NCBI GenBank assembly: GCA_036346205.1
Contig: JARFJB010001978.1
Coordinates: forward strand, 107,501 to 171,500
Direction: 5' to 3'
DNA length: 64,000 nt
Source: Vesta saturnalis
Lineage: Eukaryota; Arthropoda; Insecta; Coleoptera; Lampyridae
A program made the translations under genes and the position numbers. Positions 48,427 to 59,929 of this stretch are shown in pieces. Numbering within the stretch: position 1 is the first letter of the stretch; every line of letters starts with the position of its first letter. The notes under the pieces are model-generated. The model ran no database searches and was not told the origin of the DNA. It saw only the letters and a list, made by a program, of their open reading frames with translations.

Positions 48427-50524
48427 TTTTAATTTGTTTTCAACTTTTGGTATGTCTAGGTTTTTTGCTGTGTTTTTCCTAGACCTTGAAGCAAATGCTT
48501 TACCAATTATATGTTAAATTTCCACAGCACTATAATTTAACATAAGTAGTTGAAATTAAATTGAAATTAAAAATTACAAAGAACGTTCTGCATTGTGCTT
48601 TTCATTGTTAATAACACTTCCAATGCAAATTAAAGAACAAAATACTCGCTAAGTGATTTATCTTGACTTGACTGACAATAATAGTACTATTACTCAAATT
48701 AATTGCCTGCCTTACTTTGACTTTCCTGGCACTAATTTAAACATTAAAATTTATTTACAAATCTGATATTTAATTACTCGCAAACTTCAAATCCAATCAA
48801 ATGAAGTGGCCGTCTAGTGGTAGGTGCTATCTGAATTAGATAGGCTGAATGAGGTACACATTGCACCATGACGGGCAGGTAAAAAAATGACACTACTCAA
48901 ATTAGAATCAACGAGCTTTGCGCAGCGGTGGTTCAGCCCGTTAATATACTATTGTGGGAAAGAATCACCAATAAAACCCACTTTATTCATAAATAAGTAG
49001 TTGCACAAGTACATTATTAAATCAAATAACACACAAAAAAACAATGAAAGGGTTAAATATTTAACAAAACACCATTAAATCAGGTTAAAGTGCGTACAAA
49101 ATTATAACATTAAGAGAGAATGAATAAAAAGCAGTTTAGTTACACAGAAACATAATAATAAAAAAACACATGTAGTCACACGCACAATTGGGTCATAAAT
49201 AATCAAAATAAAAATCGTAATAAAAATCGTAGTACCAAACACGTAGCCCTTTAAAACCAATCTTGCCGGTGTTTAAGTAAATAAGCACATAAAACAATAA
49301 AGCAAATTACGGTACACATAAAATACAACAACAGTAAAATTTCACAGGTGATAATAAGGTAAAGGACAGGACAAAAGAAAATAGACAAGGAATTTACACG
49401 TACCGAATTGTTTAGTGACCACTACAGCACAGAATACATAAGTCAAATTACAATAAAGCACATACATCTATATAACAATAAAAACAATAAAAATAGAATT
49501 GGAGGTATTTAATGGTCATCTGGCCCCGGAAATGCTCACCCACTGGCAATTTCCTTTTACAATTAATAACCAGCGGTATCATGCACCCGTTAACCAACAC
49601 ACCTCTACCCAAATATAAATATAAACAACTATCAACAATGCTAATGCACACAAATACCAGAGTGAAGGACCTTGTGCAGTCTTTTACTTTAAAAGATTTC
49701 AGCTTAATGAGCCCGCGTACGAATAAGACACCTTTGCAATGCAATGTTTGGTATTTAATATGTTATCTAGGCTGTAAATGATTTCTGCGAGCTTTCATTT
49801 ATATAAAATTGCCTACTTACTCCTTTAATTGATGACAGACACAAATCGTTAACCTACGTTTAACTTCAGTAAGGGTGACTGTTATATACAGATTAATATT
49901 TGAAAAACACATTACAACTAACTCTCAAAAGAAAAGACAAATTGGTGTTGGCTAGTTCAGAAGAAAATGTACACGTACGAAATATTTTAAAGGCAAATTG
50001 TTTACAATGGGAGTTGCTAATTAACCAAAAATCGATCTGACTCGATTGACGGTCTAACGGTAACTAACTTTCCCCCGATTTCAAACCTAACCATCTTTAC
50101 TCTCGCAATCAACCCCCATTTTTCAAAAGCAGTATAAAAACCAGAAACATTAGTTTACGTTGGAAAAACAGTTTCATATTAATTATTGCAGACATCTTAA
50201 TTTTAAAAATATGCATTCGTCCGTAACAACCCTATATGTAGCTCTCGAGTTTCCAAGTAACAAACAAAGATATCTTTTGATCGCGGTCTGTACCGACACA
50301 ATTACTTATTAAGCTAGTAGCATTTGTACATTAAGAATCGGCCCATAAGAAATTCCAATGATTCGTTACGCCCCTTCAGTAAAGCATTCTTTTAGGTGTA
50401 CATATGCTAGTCAGACCTCAAAACAACTGTTATTCAACCCTCAGCCAAATATTAGTTACAAACAATCCCACATTCCTTACATAAAATATATAATTAAAAT
50501 GTTTTAAAAACATTAGCAAATTAC
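48427..50524. other. No supported gene
   Basis: About 2.1 kb, AT-rich. The first ~120 bp are probably the Penelope-like 3' untranslated part. Frames near 49.45-49.78 kb show no motif. Confidence 0.45.
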
Positions 50525-50670
50525 TGTTGAGATTGTTCATTATACCAGTGATTACTTATATATTTTTGACTTGCTTTGTTTTTTAATGAATTGTCAAATT
50601 TAATTTTCAATAAATAAAAGTTATAAACACATCTGAATTTTGATCAGTTCTTAAGATTAGGTAATTTAAA
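50525..50670 (+). repeat. 5' LTR of the copia element (146 bp, left border inferred)
   Basis: Starts TGTTGAGATT, like copia LTRs, and runs to the base before the primer site. Its last 62 bp recur at 54590-54651. Confidence 0.6.
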
Positions 50671-50688
50671 TGGTTATGGGCCCAGCAC
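50671..50688 (+). promoter_or_regulatory. Primer binding site, internal initiator-tRNA-Met type
   Basis: TGGTTATGGGCCCAGCAC, directly after the LTR, resembles the copia primer site that pairs with the anticodon-side half of initiator tRNA-Met. Confidence 0.8.
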
Positions 50689-50797
50689 ATGCCAAAATTG
50701 TGTACTAAATCAATAAAAGAGCTGTAAAAGTATATTATCAGGTGAAAAAATAAAATAGTATTTATAACTCAAGTTGTCAAGACTGTCAACACAAAAT

Positions 50798-53700
50798 ATG
50801 GATAAATTTCCAAAATTTGAAAAATTACATGGTAAATCTAATTTTTACTCATGGAGAACGATGGCGTTAGCATATATGGACTTAAACAACCTTACAAAAA
50901 TTGTTACTGGTGAAGAAAAATATCCATCTAATAATACAACTGAAGAAAAAAGTGAAACAAATTTTTTAAATAAATGTGAAGATTATCACTATAGACATTC
51001 TTTAAGTAAAGTTTTTATATTATTTAATGTGGATTCTGACATAGTTCCGCAAATAACGTGTTATACTGATGTTAGTAAAATGTGGAAAGCCTTAAATGAT
51101 CTTTTTGATAAGAAAAATGAATATACTCTGCATGCATTGGTAAAATCTACAATTGGTATTAAATGAGATTAGTTGAAAGAACAGTAAAAACATCTGAGGA
51201 AGATGATCAAGATTCCTTGGAAGCTGCATTTAGACGAATGGTAAATTCTCTTAAAGCGAAAGCATCTTTATTTTTAACTACTCTTCCCGAAGAGTTGGAT
51301 AATATTATAGATAATATTATAAACAAAACAAAACTTAACTTATGATGATGTATGTTCTCGTTTATTAGAATTGTCAATTAGTAATTCGCCAAATGACGAT
51401 AATCAAGCTTTTTATACTAAGAATCAGAAAGCTAAGAAAAAACAATTGGAATGTTCTTACTGTAAAAATAATGGAAAATGGTACAAAGGTCATACAATTG
51501 AGTATTGCAGAAATAAGAAAGAAAAGGCTCACATTTTATACGCGTCTGAAGAAGATTCATCAGAAGAAAGTCCAGAATCTAATAATTTCGCATATACAGC
51601 ATCAGTAACTACAGCCAAACAAAATAAATGGGTGTTTGACACTGGTGCCACGTCTCACATGACAGGAAATAAATCCATTTTACGAAAGATTAGACCTTTT
51701 AGTGGTTTTATTCCGTTGGGAAACAATAAAAAAGTAAGAATAACAGAAATTGGGGACGTAACCCTTAGAGCATTATTACCTAATGGTGAAATTATAAATA
51801 TCACTTTGTATGATGTACTTTATTCAAACGAACTTAAACGTTCCTTAATGTCTTGGGAAAAAGTTAAATCTAAATGAATTAAAATGCAAGGCAATAAAAA
51901 TGAAATTGTTTTATCAAAATCAGGAAAAATTGTTGGTTGGGTTATATCAGACAATAAAGAACAAGTATTTCAAGAAGTAACAACATGTGACGTAAGTAAT
52001 ATCAGCGTTGCTACATGGCATAGAAGATTAGGGCATATATCATCTATTGAAGACACAAGAAAAGTAGTTGCAGATCCACACGTATTACCGGAAAATTATT
52101 CAGAAAAAATTGAATGCGTAGCATGTAACAAATCCAAGATGTCGCGAAAAATATCAAGAGATGAAGGACATTCGTGTTCCGATGTATTAGAAAAAATTCA
52201 CTCTGATGTAGTTGGACCATTTTCAATCAAATCTTTAGGTGGAAAATGGTATTTTGTTTCGTTTATTGATGAGTTTTCCTGTTACACCAATGTTTATTTC
52301 ATAAATAAAAAATCTGAGGTAGAAGAAATAATAAAAAATCACATAAAAAAAAATTGAGAGACAAACAGGAAAGAAAGTAAAAAATTTTAAAAGCTATAAT
52401 GGTGGTGAATATGTTTCGAAATCTTTAGAAACATGTTTCAATGAAAATTGCATAGTATATGAATATTCTATTCCGAGAGTTCACGAAACTAATGGATTAG
52501 CCGAAAGACTAAATAGAACTATTACTACTATCTCTAGAACTAGTTTAATTGATGCAGATTTACCAAAATATCTATGGGCTGAAGCAGTAGCATATGCAAC
52601 TTATACAAAAAATAGGGTGTCACACTCTTTTCATAAAAAAACCCCATTTGAATTATTTTATGGGCATAAACCTTCAATAAACCATTTAAAAATGTTTGGA
52701 GAAACAGCATATATACATATTTCAAAAGAAGAAAGGAAAACCAGTAATAAGATGGGTAACCGAGCAAAAGAAGCAATATTTGTTGGATATGCAGAGAAGG
52801 GGATACAAAACAAAGTAGTCATATCAAGAGACTACAAATTCATGTCCAACGAATCTAATGTAGTTTTAATCGAACCTATAAAAAAGTCATTCCAGTTCGA
52901 TGATCAGTGTGAAAATTATGAAGACAGCGATAACGAAAATATTCAATTTTTAAATGGAAATGATAAAATTGAAGATGAAACCAATATACGAAATAATGAA
53001 ATATAGATAATATAATTGAAGTACAAAGAACTGCTACTAGACCAGAATGTTCGTTTAAACCTCGTCGAAGTGAGAGAATAAAAAATAAAATTAACTATTC
53101 AAAAGAAGACTATTGTAATATAGCTCTGGATGAACCAAACACATACAACGAAGCCATTTCTGGACCTAATAGTGATAAATGGATTGATGCTATACAAGAT
53201 GAGTTAAATAGTATGGAAGAAAATAAAGTGTGGGAAATTGTAGAAAAACCAGAAAAACAAGATCGTATAGTTGCATGTAAATGGATTTTTAAAAAGAAAC
53301 TTTCAGACACTGGAAAAAAAACTAAATTCAAAGCTCGCTTAGTTGCCCAAGGTCACAGTCAAATTCCAGGTATTGATTTTACAGAAACATACTCGCCGGT
53401 TGTGAGGTATGAAACCATTAGGATGTTATTAGCGCACTGCATACAAAATCAAATGATTGCCCGACAACTTGATGTAAAAACAACATTTCTGAATGGAGAT
53501 ATTGATTGTAAACTTTATATGAAAGTTCCGGAAGGAGTAAATGTGCAACCAGGGAGAGTATGTTTGCTAAAGAAAAGTATTTATGGGTTAAAACAATCTC
53601 CTCGTCAATGGAATCAAAAACTTATAAGTGTGTTGAAGACAATTCAATTAAAACAATCCCTAGCTGATCCTTGTGTTTTTGTTTCTGATGACGGAAACCA

Positions 53701-54588
53701 AATCATAGCGTTTTATGTTGACGATTTGTTATTGTTGGCCTCAAATGAGGAAAAAATGAAACAACTTGAAAATGTTATATCTGAAAATTTTAAATCTACA
53801 ATTTTAGGAACCCCATCATTTATTTTATCCTTTCAAATTAAGTGGTTAAACGACATTAGCATTTCATTAAGTCAAAAACAATATTTGGTCAAAATTTGAG
53901 AAAAGTATAATTTTTTAAACTGCAAAGGTGCACCAACCCCAATGGATAACGGTGCAAAACCTCAAAATACAAAATTAAATGGAAAAAAAAACGGACAAAG
54001 ATATATATCAATCGAAAATTGGAAGTTTACTTTATCTGGCAACAGGGACTAGACCGGATATAGCTTTTGCTGTTAACATGATGTCGCAGTTTTGTCAAGA
54101 TCCGACAGAAATACACGCCAATATGGTAAATCATACATTGAGATACTTGAAAGGAACAATAGACAAAACTTTGATATACAGAAAGGATGACCAGTGTAAT
54201 CTCAAAGTTTATAGCGACGCCTCTTACGGAAATTTGTTAGACGATCGAAGATCTATTAGTGGTTATGTAGGTCTTTATGGAAATGCTGTTGTAACTTGGG
54301 CTGTGAAAAAACAACAAAGTGTAGCTGTTTCTTCAACTGAAGCTGAGTACATGGCTTTGTCACTAGCCTGCAGACAACTGGTGTGGATGATGAACATTTT
54401 AAAAAATAGTTTTCGGTCATTTTATTCTGTGATAATCAAGCTGCGATTCATATTTCTACGAATCCTGTCGTACATCAAAGAAGCAAACATATTGATATAC
54501 ATTACCATTTTGTGAGAGAAAAGATAGTGGAGAAGCAAGTAATTTTAAATTACGTAACCACAAATGAAAACATTGCCGATCTGTAAAC
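50798..54588 (+). pseudogene. Copia gag-pol polyprotein, several frameshifts
   Basis: Starts ATG at 50798 (MDKFPKFEKLHGKSNFYSW, gag). The gag zinc knuckle CSYCKNNGKWYKGHTIEYC (about 51460) has an expanded C-C to H spacing. Protease WVFDTGATSHMTG is intact at DTGA. A TGA (51875-51877) interrupts the frame. Integrase: WHRRLGH, CVACNKSK, SDVVGPF and SFIDEFS (first Asp), then a frameshift, then FKSYNGGEYV where relatives have SDNGGEY, so the second catalytic Asp is Tyr; the NGLAERLNRT Glu is kept. Reverse transcriptase (53213-53899): ARLVAQGHSQIPGIDF, TFLNGDIDCKLYMKVPEG, FYVDDLLLLA. RNase H: YSDASYG, STEAEY, a frameshift, CDNQAAIH, KHIDIHYHF. It ends at NIADL then TAA. About six frameshifts or stops in all. 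Confidence 0.9.
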
Positions 54589-54589
54589 G

Positions 54590-54651
54590 AAAATAAATAA
54601 AAGTTATAAACACATCTGAATTTTGATCAGTTCTTAAGATTAGGTAATTTA
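54590..54651 (+). repeat. 3' LTR remnant of the copia element
   Basis: ATAAATAAAAGTTATAAACA through TTAGGTAATTTAAA, identical to the last 62 bp of the 5' LTR. The first part of the LTR is deleted. Confidence 0.85.
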
Positions 54652-54769
54652 AAAATTACGACGTATTATCAAGATATTAAAAAATCCGCTAATTATCTTT
54701 TCTATCGCGGTAACAATGGCGATTTGACAAACGTTTATTACAATAGTAAAATCTTCGGGGTCCGCTACC

Positions 54770-54772
<3 letters not shown>

Positions 54773-54835
<63 letters not shown>
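54773..54835. repeat. (TA)n tract
   Basis: About 62 bp of TA, 120 bp after the copia element. Confidence 0.95.
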
Positions 54836-54837
<2 letters not shown>

Positions 54838-54839
54838 TA

Positions 54840-55518
54840 GGATGAATCCTAAATGGTTGATAATAGACATATCATCTGATTCTGCATAGAAAATGGAGCA
54901 ATAAAGTCTTTACCAATTTGTTTCTTCAATGCTTGAGTTTTACAAAAATGTTACAACAACGTGCAATACAATTTTCGTATTCTAAGAAACGTAGGCTTTT
55001 ATGTACTTTTTTCAAATAATTTGACTTTTACTGACACTTCTGTCACAATTTGCTACTCAAAGCTACGTGTTGGATTGTCTTCTTTATCTTCAGCTCAGTT
55101 TAGTTTTGGTTTATTCGTGTCTTTTCCGTAATTTCGTTTCGCACTGTTATTGAGTTACGATATTAATTTTTCTATTAGATTTCCTAGATTAGTGTTTTGG
55201 AGTACAGTTTTGCAGAGTATGTAGACATGTATTTAATTTTAGAGGAATGCCGTGGCAATTTTAATGCAGCTGCTAAAATTGTAAGTAATTGTAAAGTAAT
55301 AAAAACACTTAAAACTAATAGATATTTTCGTTACGGTTATTAAACAATGTATGGGGATCTGGAAAACCATAAGAGTTACACATTTGCTGAAATTGGGAAA
55401 GATTTGCTTCTTCAGAAGACTAATCCAGATACGCTTTTGTTGATTTAAGAAAATGCATAGCTTACTAGATATTTATAAAAAAGTAAAATTCTCCAAAATA
55501 GTTTCAGCGCTTTAATTC
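54840..55518. other. No recognisable feature
   Basis: AT-rich, no supported gene. Confidence 0.45.
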
Positions 55519-55809
55519 GTTTATTTCTATAGATAGATAAAAATTGTTTAAATACAATTTGTAGATAATTTTGTGCCGAATAACGTCACCGTACTACTTT
55601 TTTTAATTTTGCTTAGCATTTTGAAGTTATGCAGCAAAGTTGAATTTTTTTTTAATGGAAACCATAGTTGGCCAGGACATATTATAATAGTGCATTTTTT
55701 CTGATTGTGAGGATGGAAGGGTTGTATCACTTATTTTAATAAATAAAAGCACAACACACGTTTTTCTATTATTAGGTTTAACAAAAATCATATCTTGCCA
55801 TGGAAAACA
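55519..55809. repeat. Left terminal inverted repeat of the 55.5-57.2 kb element
   Basis: About 290 bp, the inverse complement of the right arm with several indels. Confidence 0.85.
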
Positions 55810-56791
55810 AAAGAAATTTGCAGTAGGTGTTCGAAATGTCTACCATTATTATGGACACACATGCGAAACCTTTTCAACGCGGAGTTAACAGCGTACCTAA
55901 TTTTACGCCCGTCAAATCTGTTAAACACATTAATGACAGCTTGCTATGGCTTCTGCTGGGTTGCATATGATTGCACATATACGAGATCTTTTATAATACA
56001 AAAAAGTCTAAAGGTGAAAGTTCAGCGGAACGTGCAGCCCATAAAAATCTAAATATGTTTTAAATTGCTGCTGATAGTGGGGTGGGGCACGGTTGTGTTG
56101 ATACCATTGTATGTTTGCACGACATTGTAAATTTAATTCATCTGGGATATTGTTAAAATCTTCCCTAATAAATTGCAAATATCGATTTCCAGTGAAAGTC
56201 CCATTAAAAATAAATGTCCCAACAAGCTGGAAACCAGTAACACCGCACCATAAATTGAAGTCAAAACTTAACCTGAGGTCGTCTTTCTAGTGAACGGTGA
56301 GGATTTGCTTGGGCCCACATGTGTTCATTATGGCGATTAAACATACCACAGTTTGAAAAATGCGTTTCGTCAGTCCATAAGATCTGCATCGGAAAGTTGT
56401 TATTTTCATGACACATATTTTTGAACCATTTACAAAGGTCTTGTTTCATCATCACCATGCTGCAAAGTTTGTGTTTTGCTAAAGTTCTCACTACTGTGGG
56501 TTGTGAGATTGCAGCGTCTTGTGCAATTTGCCGCCTTGATGTGGATGGATTTTGATTAACAACAGCTATAACATTTATCTGCACGTTTTTATCAATATTA
56601 CTCATATTTCTGGGCTTCACAAAACTCCCAAACTCTTTTAAATTGTAGTATAAATTCTTGGAGGTGTCTAAAGATGGTTGAAGGCGATCAAAATACACTA
56701 TAAAATAGAGCTCGGCCGCTCGTTGACGGTTTTTCTTACAAATGATGTAACATTTGATCATATCAACTTTCTCGAAATTTGCGTACACCAT
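55788..56791 (-). pseudogene. IS630-like transposase of the 55.5-57.2 kb element
   Basis: Starts MVYANFEKVDMIKCYIICKK and AAELYFIVYFDRLQPSLDTS (first helix-turn-helix), then LKEFGSFVKPRNMSNIDKN, NQNPSTSRRQIAQDAAISQP and TVVRTLAKHKL (second helix-turn-helix). MQILWTDETHFSNCGMFNRH has the first Asp and ANPHRSLERRPQVKF ends the open frame. After the stop the same reading continues DFNLWCGVTGFQLVGTFIF, NRYLQFIREDFN and IQWYQHNRAPPHYQQQF, where relatives have FQQDGAPPH, so the second Asp is Asn or lost. A frameshift leads to RSAELSPLDFF (relatives RSPDLTPLDFF; third Asp changed). The C-terminal LKRFRMCVHNNGRHFEHLLQ lies at the edge of the left inverted repeat. Inactive. Confidence 0.82.
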
Positions 56792-56873
56792 AATAAATTT
56801 TTGAAAGCAACTTCACACTGACAGAATTACACTAACTGTCAAAGTGAAGATAAATAACACATCAGTTATTTTA

Positions 56874-57158
56874 TTTTGTTTTCCATGGCAAGATATGATA
56901 ATAATAATAGAAAAACTTCTATTGTGCTTTTATTTATTAAAATAAGTGACACAACGCTTACATCATTACATCAGAAAAAAATTCACTATTAAAATATGTC
57001 TCAGGGCACTATGATTTCCATTTAAAAAGTTCAACTTTGCTTCATAACTTCAAAATGATAAGCAAAACCTAAAAAAAAACTAGTAAGGTGACATTAGTCA
57101 GTATAAAATTATCTACAAATTGTATTTAAACAATTTTTATTTATCTTTAGAAATAAAC
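56874..57158. repeat. Right terminal inverted repeat of the 55.5-57.2 kb element
   Basis: Inverse complement of 55519-55809. Confidence 0.85.
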
Positions 57159-57212
57159 CAATGTGTAAACTCATGGTTTCCGAGATTCCCTACAAATAAT
57201 GAACATAAACTC

Positions 57213-57293
57213 TGTGTGTGTGTGTGTATGCGTGCGTGCGTGCGTGCGTGCGTACGTGCGTGCCTGCGTGCGTGCGTGCGTGCGTGCGTGCGC

Positions 57294-57356
<63 letters not shown>

Positions 57357-57384
57357 TACGTGCTAGCGTGCGTGCGTGCGTTCG

Positions 57385-57415
<31 letters not shown>

Positions 57416-57438
57416 TGTGTGTGTGCGCGCAAGCGTGG

Positions 57439-57482
<44 letters not shown>
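57213..57482. repeat. GTGC microsatellite
   Basis: About 270 bp of GTGCGTGC with few changes, preceded by a short GT run. Similar in unit to 8.92-9.10 kb. Confidence 0.95.
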
Positions 57483-57525
<43 letters not shown>

Positions 57526-57528
57526 GCG
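57483..57528. repeat. (TA)n tract
   Basis: About 45 bp of TA joined directly to the GTGC array. Confidence 0.95.
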
Positions 57529-57569
57529 TGAGCGGCTAAATTATGGAATAAATTCAATAATTCTTAAAT

Positions 57570-57760
57570 CGGCAACTTCAGAGAAAAATCCCGATACCCG
57601 TCGATTTTTATTTTTAGACGCGCGGTTGTTCAGGTTACTAATTTATTTTATAAATATTATGACAGAACTTTCAAACCAAATAAAATCAGAAAAAAATTCC
57701 GAAACCAGTCGATTTTTATTTTTAAGTGTGCGGTTGGCCAGATTATTATTTTATTTTAGA
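57570..57760. repeat. Two direct repeats of ~113 bp spacing
   Basis: Both copies hold GTCGATTTTTATTTTTA followed by GCGGTTG and TTTATTTTA, at about 57600 and 57708. Confidence 0.75.
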
Positions 57761-57762
57761 GG

Positions 57763-57766
<4 letters not shown>

Positions 57767-57829
<63 letters not shown>

Positions 57830-57830
57830 T
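57767..57830. repeat. (TA)n tract
   Basis: About 60 bp of TA. Confidence 0.95.
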
Positions 57831-57949
57831 TGTTTTCTTGCGTCAAGGTGTACGCACGAAAACACCCGGGCTAAAGGGTGTTCGATAAGTTGTTGTAGAG
57901 GTTTCGTGCTACACCAAATTTTGCTCACCCGAAACACAATAAAGCAAGA

Positions 57950-58110
57950 CCTGCAAATAGTAATGAAGAAAATGTGTTCCGTACCTTACGATCGGTAATC
58001 GAAACTCCTAATATAAACTAAAGAAGAATTCCAGATGATGCAGGCATTAGCCGTATCGGTGCAAGGCTGATTCTTGTTTCACCCATTCCATAACGAGCTT
58101 GAAGAAAATT
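57950..58110 (+). pseudogene. IS630-like transposase N-terminal relic
   Basis: Weak homology to the second helix-turn-helix of IS630-like transposases: ENVFRTLRSVIETPNIN, then RRIPDDAGISRIGARL, where relatives read EENILxxVxxNPxxSTRRIAxDxGIS. Stops are present and no catalytic block follows before the CA array. Confidence 0.4.
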
Positions 58111-58222
58111 ATGAAAGCCATTTCGATTAAACGTTCACTGTGAAAAATCTCGGTTTATATCACAAATACTATAAATATTTGTAAAATACATATTTAAATT
58201 TACCAATATCAATTTTCTGGAG

Positions 58223-58580
<358 letters not shown>

Positions 58581-59530
58581 ACACACATAGACGTTTGTTT
58601 ACATGTAGATTCGTGTTAAGAACCATTCAAAAAGCTGTTGATTTAACAAAATAGTTTTTTTTTTTTGTAAAACTGTACTTAATTATTCCAACACTGTCTT
58701 TTTGTTGTGCATTTGGTTGTAGTAGCAGAACTAGGACAATGAACGTCTTTTTAAGAATTCCTGATCAACTCAGTTTTTACATAAAAAATAGGGTTTGAGG
58801 GGTGTTGTTATTGGTGTTGACATTTTATTATTAGTTTTTAAGCTGAATGTTTAGGGTTCATTTATTACGCAACTTTGGTTGGACTTTTTGACATGAAACT
58901 TTACACTGACATTTCTAATAAGTTATTCATCGTTGATATGGTAACAATATTTTCTTTATTCACGAAACCGGCCTAGGCTAACTAAATATCAATATAATCC
59001 TCGTATTAATATTATTCAACGTTTTTTTTCAATTATATGCCATGTTTTACTTATATCTTCACATTTGATATATATTTTTTAGGATGCGAAGGGCAACTCA
59101 TAAAATAGTTATTTTCTTGTGATTTGTATTATTTAATATCATTACATATTTATTGGAATCTGAAACATTTACTTGTGTGAATTACAATTAACAATAGAAG
59201 TGTGGTTATTAAGTTGTAGCTAGATAAAAAATAATGTAGTTACTGCACATGAGTAAACAATGCATCTGAGTAAATATGATTATAATACGGAACACCAAAT
59301 GTATATTCATTATGTATTATGGTGTGAAGTTATTGACAGCTTAAACTATCCACATAATTTACATTAGAATTACATGCATAACAAATACACAATACATACC
59401 CTGTCTATTTTTAAACGCCAACATAGAAATTAGGATTGTTACAGACAATATACGTAAAGCTGTAGTTGTTTTGTAACTGTAGTCTCATATTACTTGAGTT
59501 GATCGTGCTATTTCCACAGTTTTTGTTTTC
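58581..59530. other. No recognisable feature
   Basis: AT-rich, no supported gene. Confidence 0.45.
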
Positions 59531-59535
59531 ATATT

Positions 59536-59580
59536 GCGACATTTCGGAAGCGATCTCCGCTTCCTTCATCAGACTTAGTC
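59536..59580 (-). ncRNA. Hammerhead-ribozyme-like motif (Penelope-type)
   Basis: The minus strand reads CTGATGA (perfect core), one A, a 7-bp perfect stem GGAAGCG/CGCTTCC with a 5-nt loop, then GAAA and TGTC. This is the order core, stem II, GAAA, minimal stem III, cleavage-site triplet of the small hammerheads described in Penelope-like elements. Stem I is not evident, so self-cleavage is doubtful. It may be a relic or may need a dimer. Confidence 0.45.
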
Positions 59581-59856
59581 TTGAGAAAGACTATTTTCGT
59601 ACTTGAGTCGAATTGATTTATCTCATTTTTTTCAAGTATTTGTTGAGTGGATTGGTCTATGTCCACAGTATTTCTACTCGCCAATTCAACTGTTAGGTTG
59701 AAAATTATTAGGTGTACAATTAGCGTGTGTGGATCCTTGCGATATTGCAGGCTCACATTCCATTAATATAAGTAATTTGATTGCAATCTCATTACATTTA
59801 GAATTTACATCAGTTCTATATACATAAAGATAAAATTTACATCGATTGGGGCTTAA

Positions 59857-59929
59857 ACCTTGATGGCGCAGTAGGTTAGCGCGGTACTCTAGTAAAGTGC
59901 AGCTCGTTGGTTCAAACCCTACTTGAGGT
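59857..59929 (+). repeat. tRNA-like element (tRNA-derived SINE candidate), copy 2
   Basis: A complete cloverleaf can be drawn. Acceptor ACCTTGA/TTGAGGT with two G-T pairs, D stem GCGC/GCGC with GG in the loop, anticodon stem GTACT/AGTGC, loop CTAGTAA (AGT, threonine-type), and a T arm with one T-T mismatch and loop TTCAAAC. It could pass as a tRNA-Thr(AGT)-like gene, but the homology to 25.04 kb extends into the flanks (ATCGATTG upstream), which favours a tRNA-derived repeat. Confidence 0.5.

Larger units (their letters stand above)
50525..54651 (+). mobile_element. Copia-type LTR retrotransposon, decayed
   Basis: 5' LTR, tRNA-Met primer site, gag-pol in copia order (gag, protease, integrase, reverse transcriptase, RNase H) and a 62-bp remnant of the 3' LTR. 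Possible target duplication: AATTAC just before 50525 and just after 54651. The 3' end has lost the last pol codons, the polypurine tract and the first ~85 bp of the 3' LTR. Confidence 0.85.
55519..57158. mobile_element. IS630-like transposon with ~285-bp terminal inverted repeats
   Basis: The left arm 55519-55809 and right arm 56874-57158 are inverse complements from GTTTATTTCTA at the tips to CATATCTTGCCATGGAAAAC inside. The minus-strand transposase ends within the left arm. The tips are not bordered by an obvious TA, so the true outer ends may be slightly inside or outside these limits. Confidence 0.8.

Noticed and set aside
48806..48880. A-box-like GTGGCCGTCTAGTGGTAG resembling a tRNA 5' half
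   Set aside because: No B box (GGTTCRANNCC) or anticodon stem at the proper distance.
48914..48950. AGCTTTGCGCAG, identical to the start of U4 snRNA
   Set aside because: Only about 12 bases match well; the Sm site and stem-loops of U4 are not found downstream.
49448..49781. Overlapping 89- and 98-codon frames on both strands
   Set aside because: No recognisable motif, no consistent codon signal, located in AT-rich flank.
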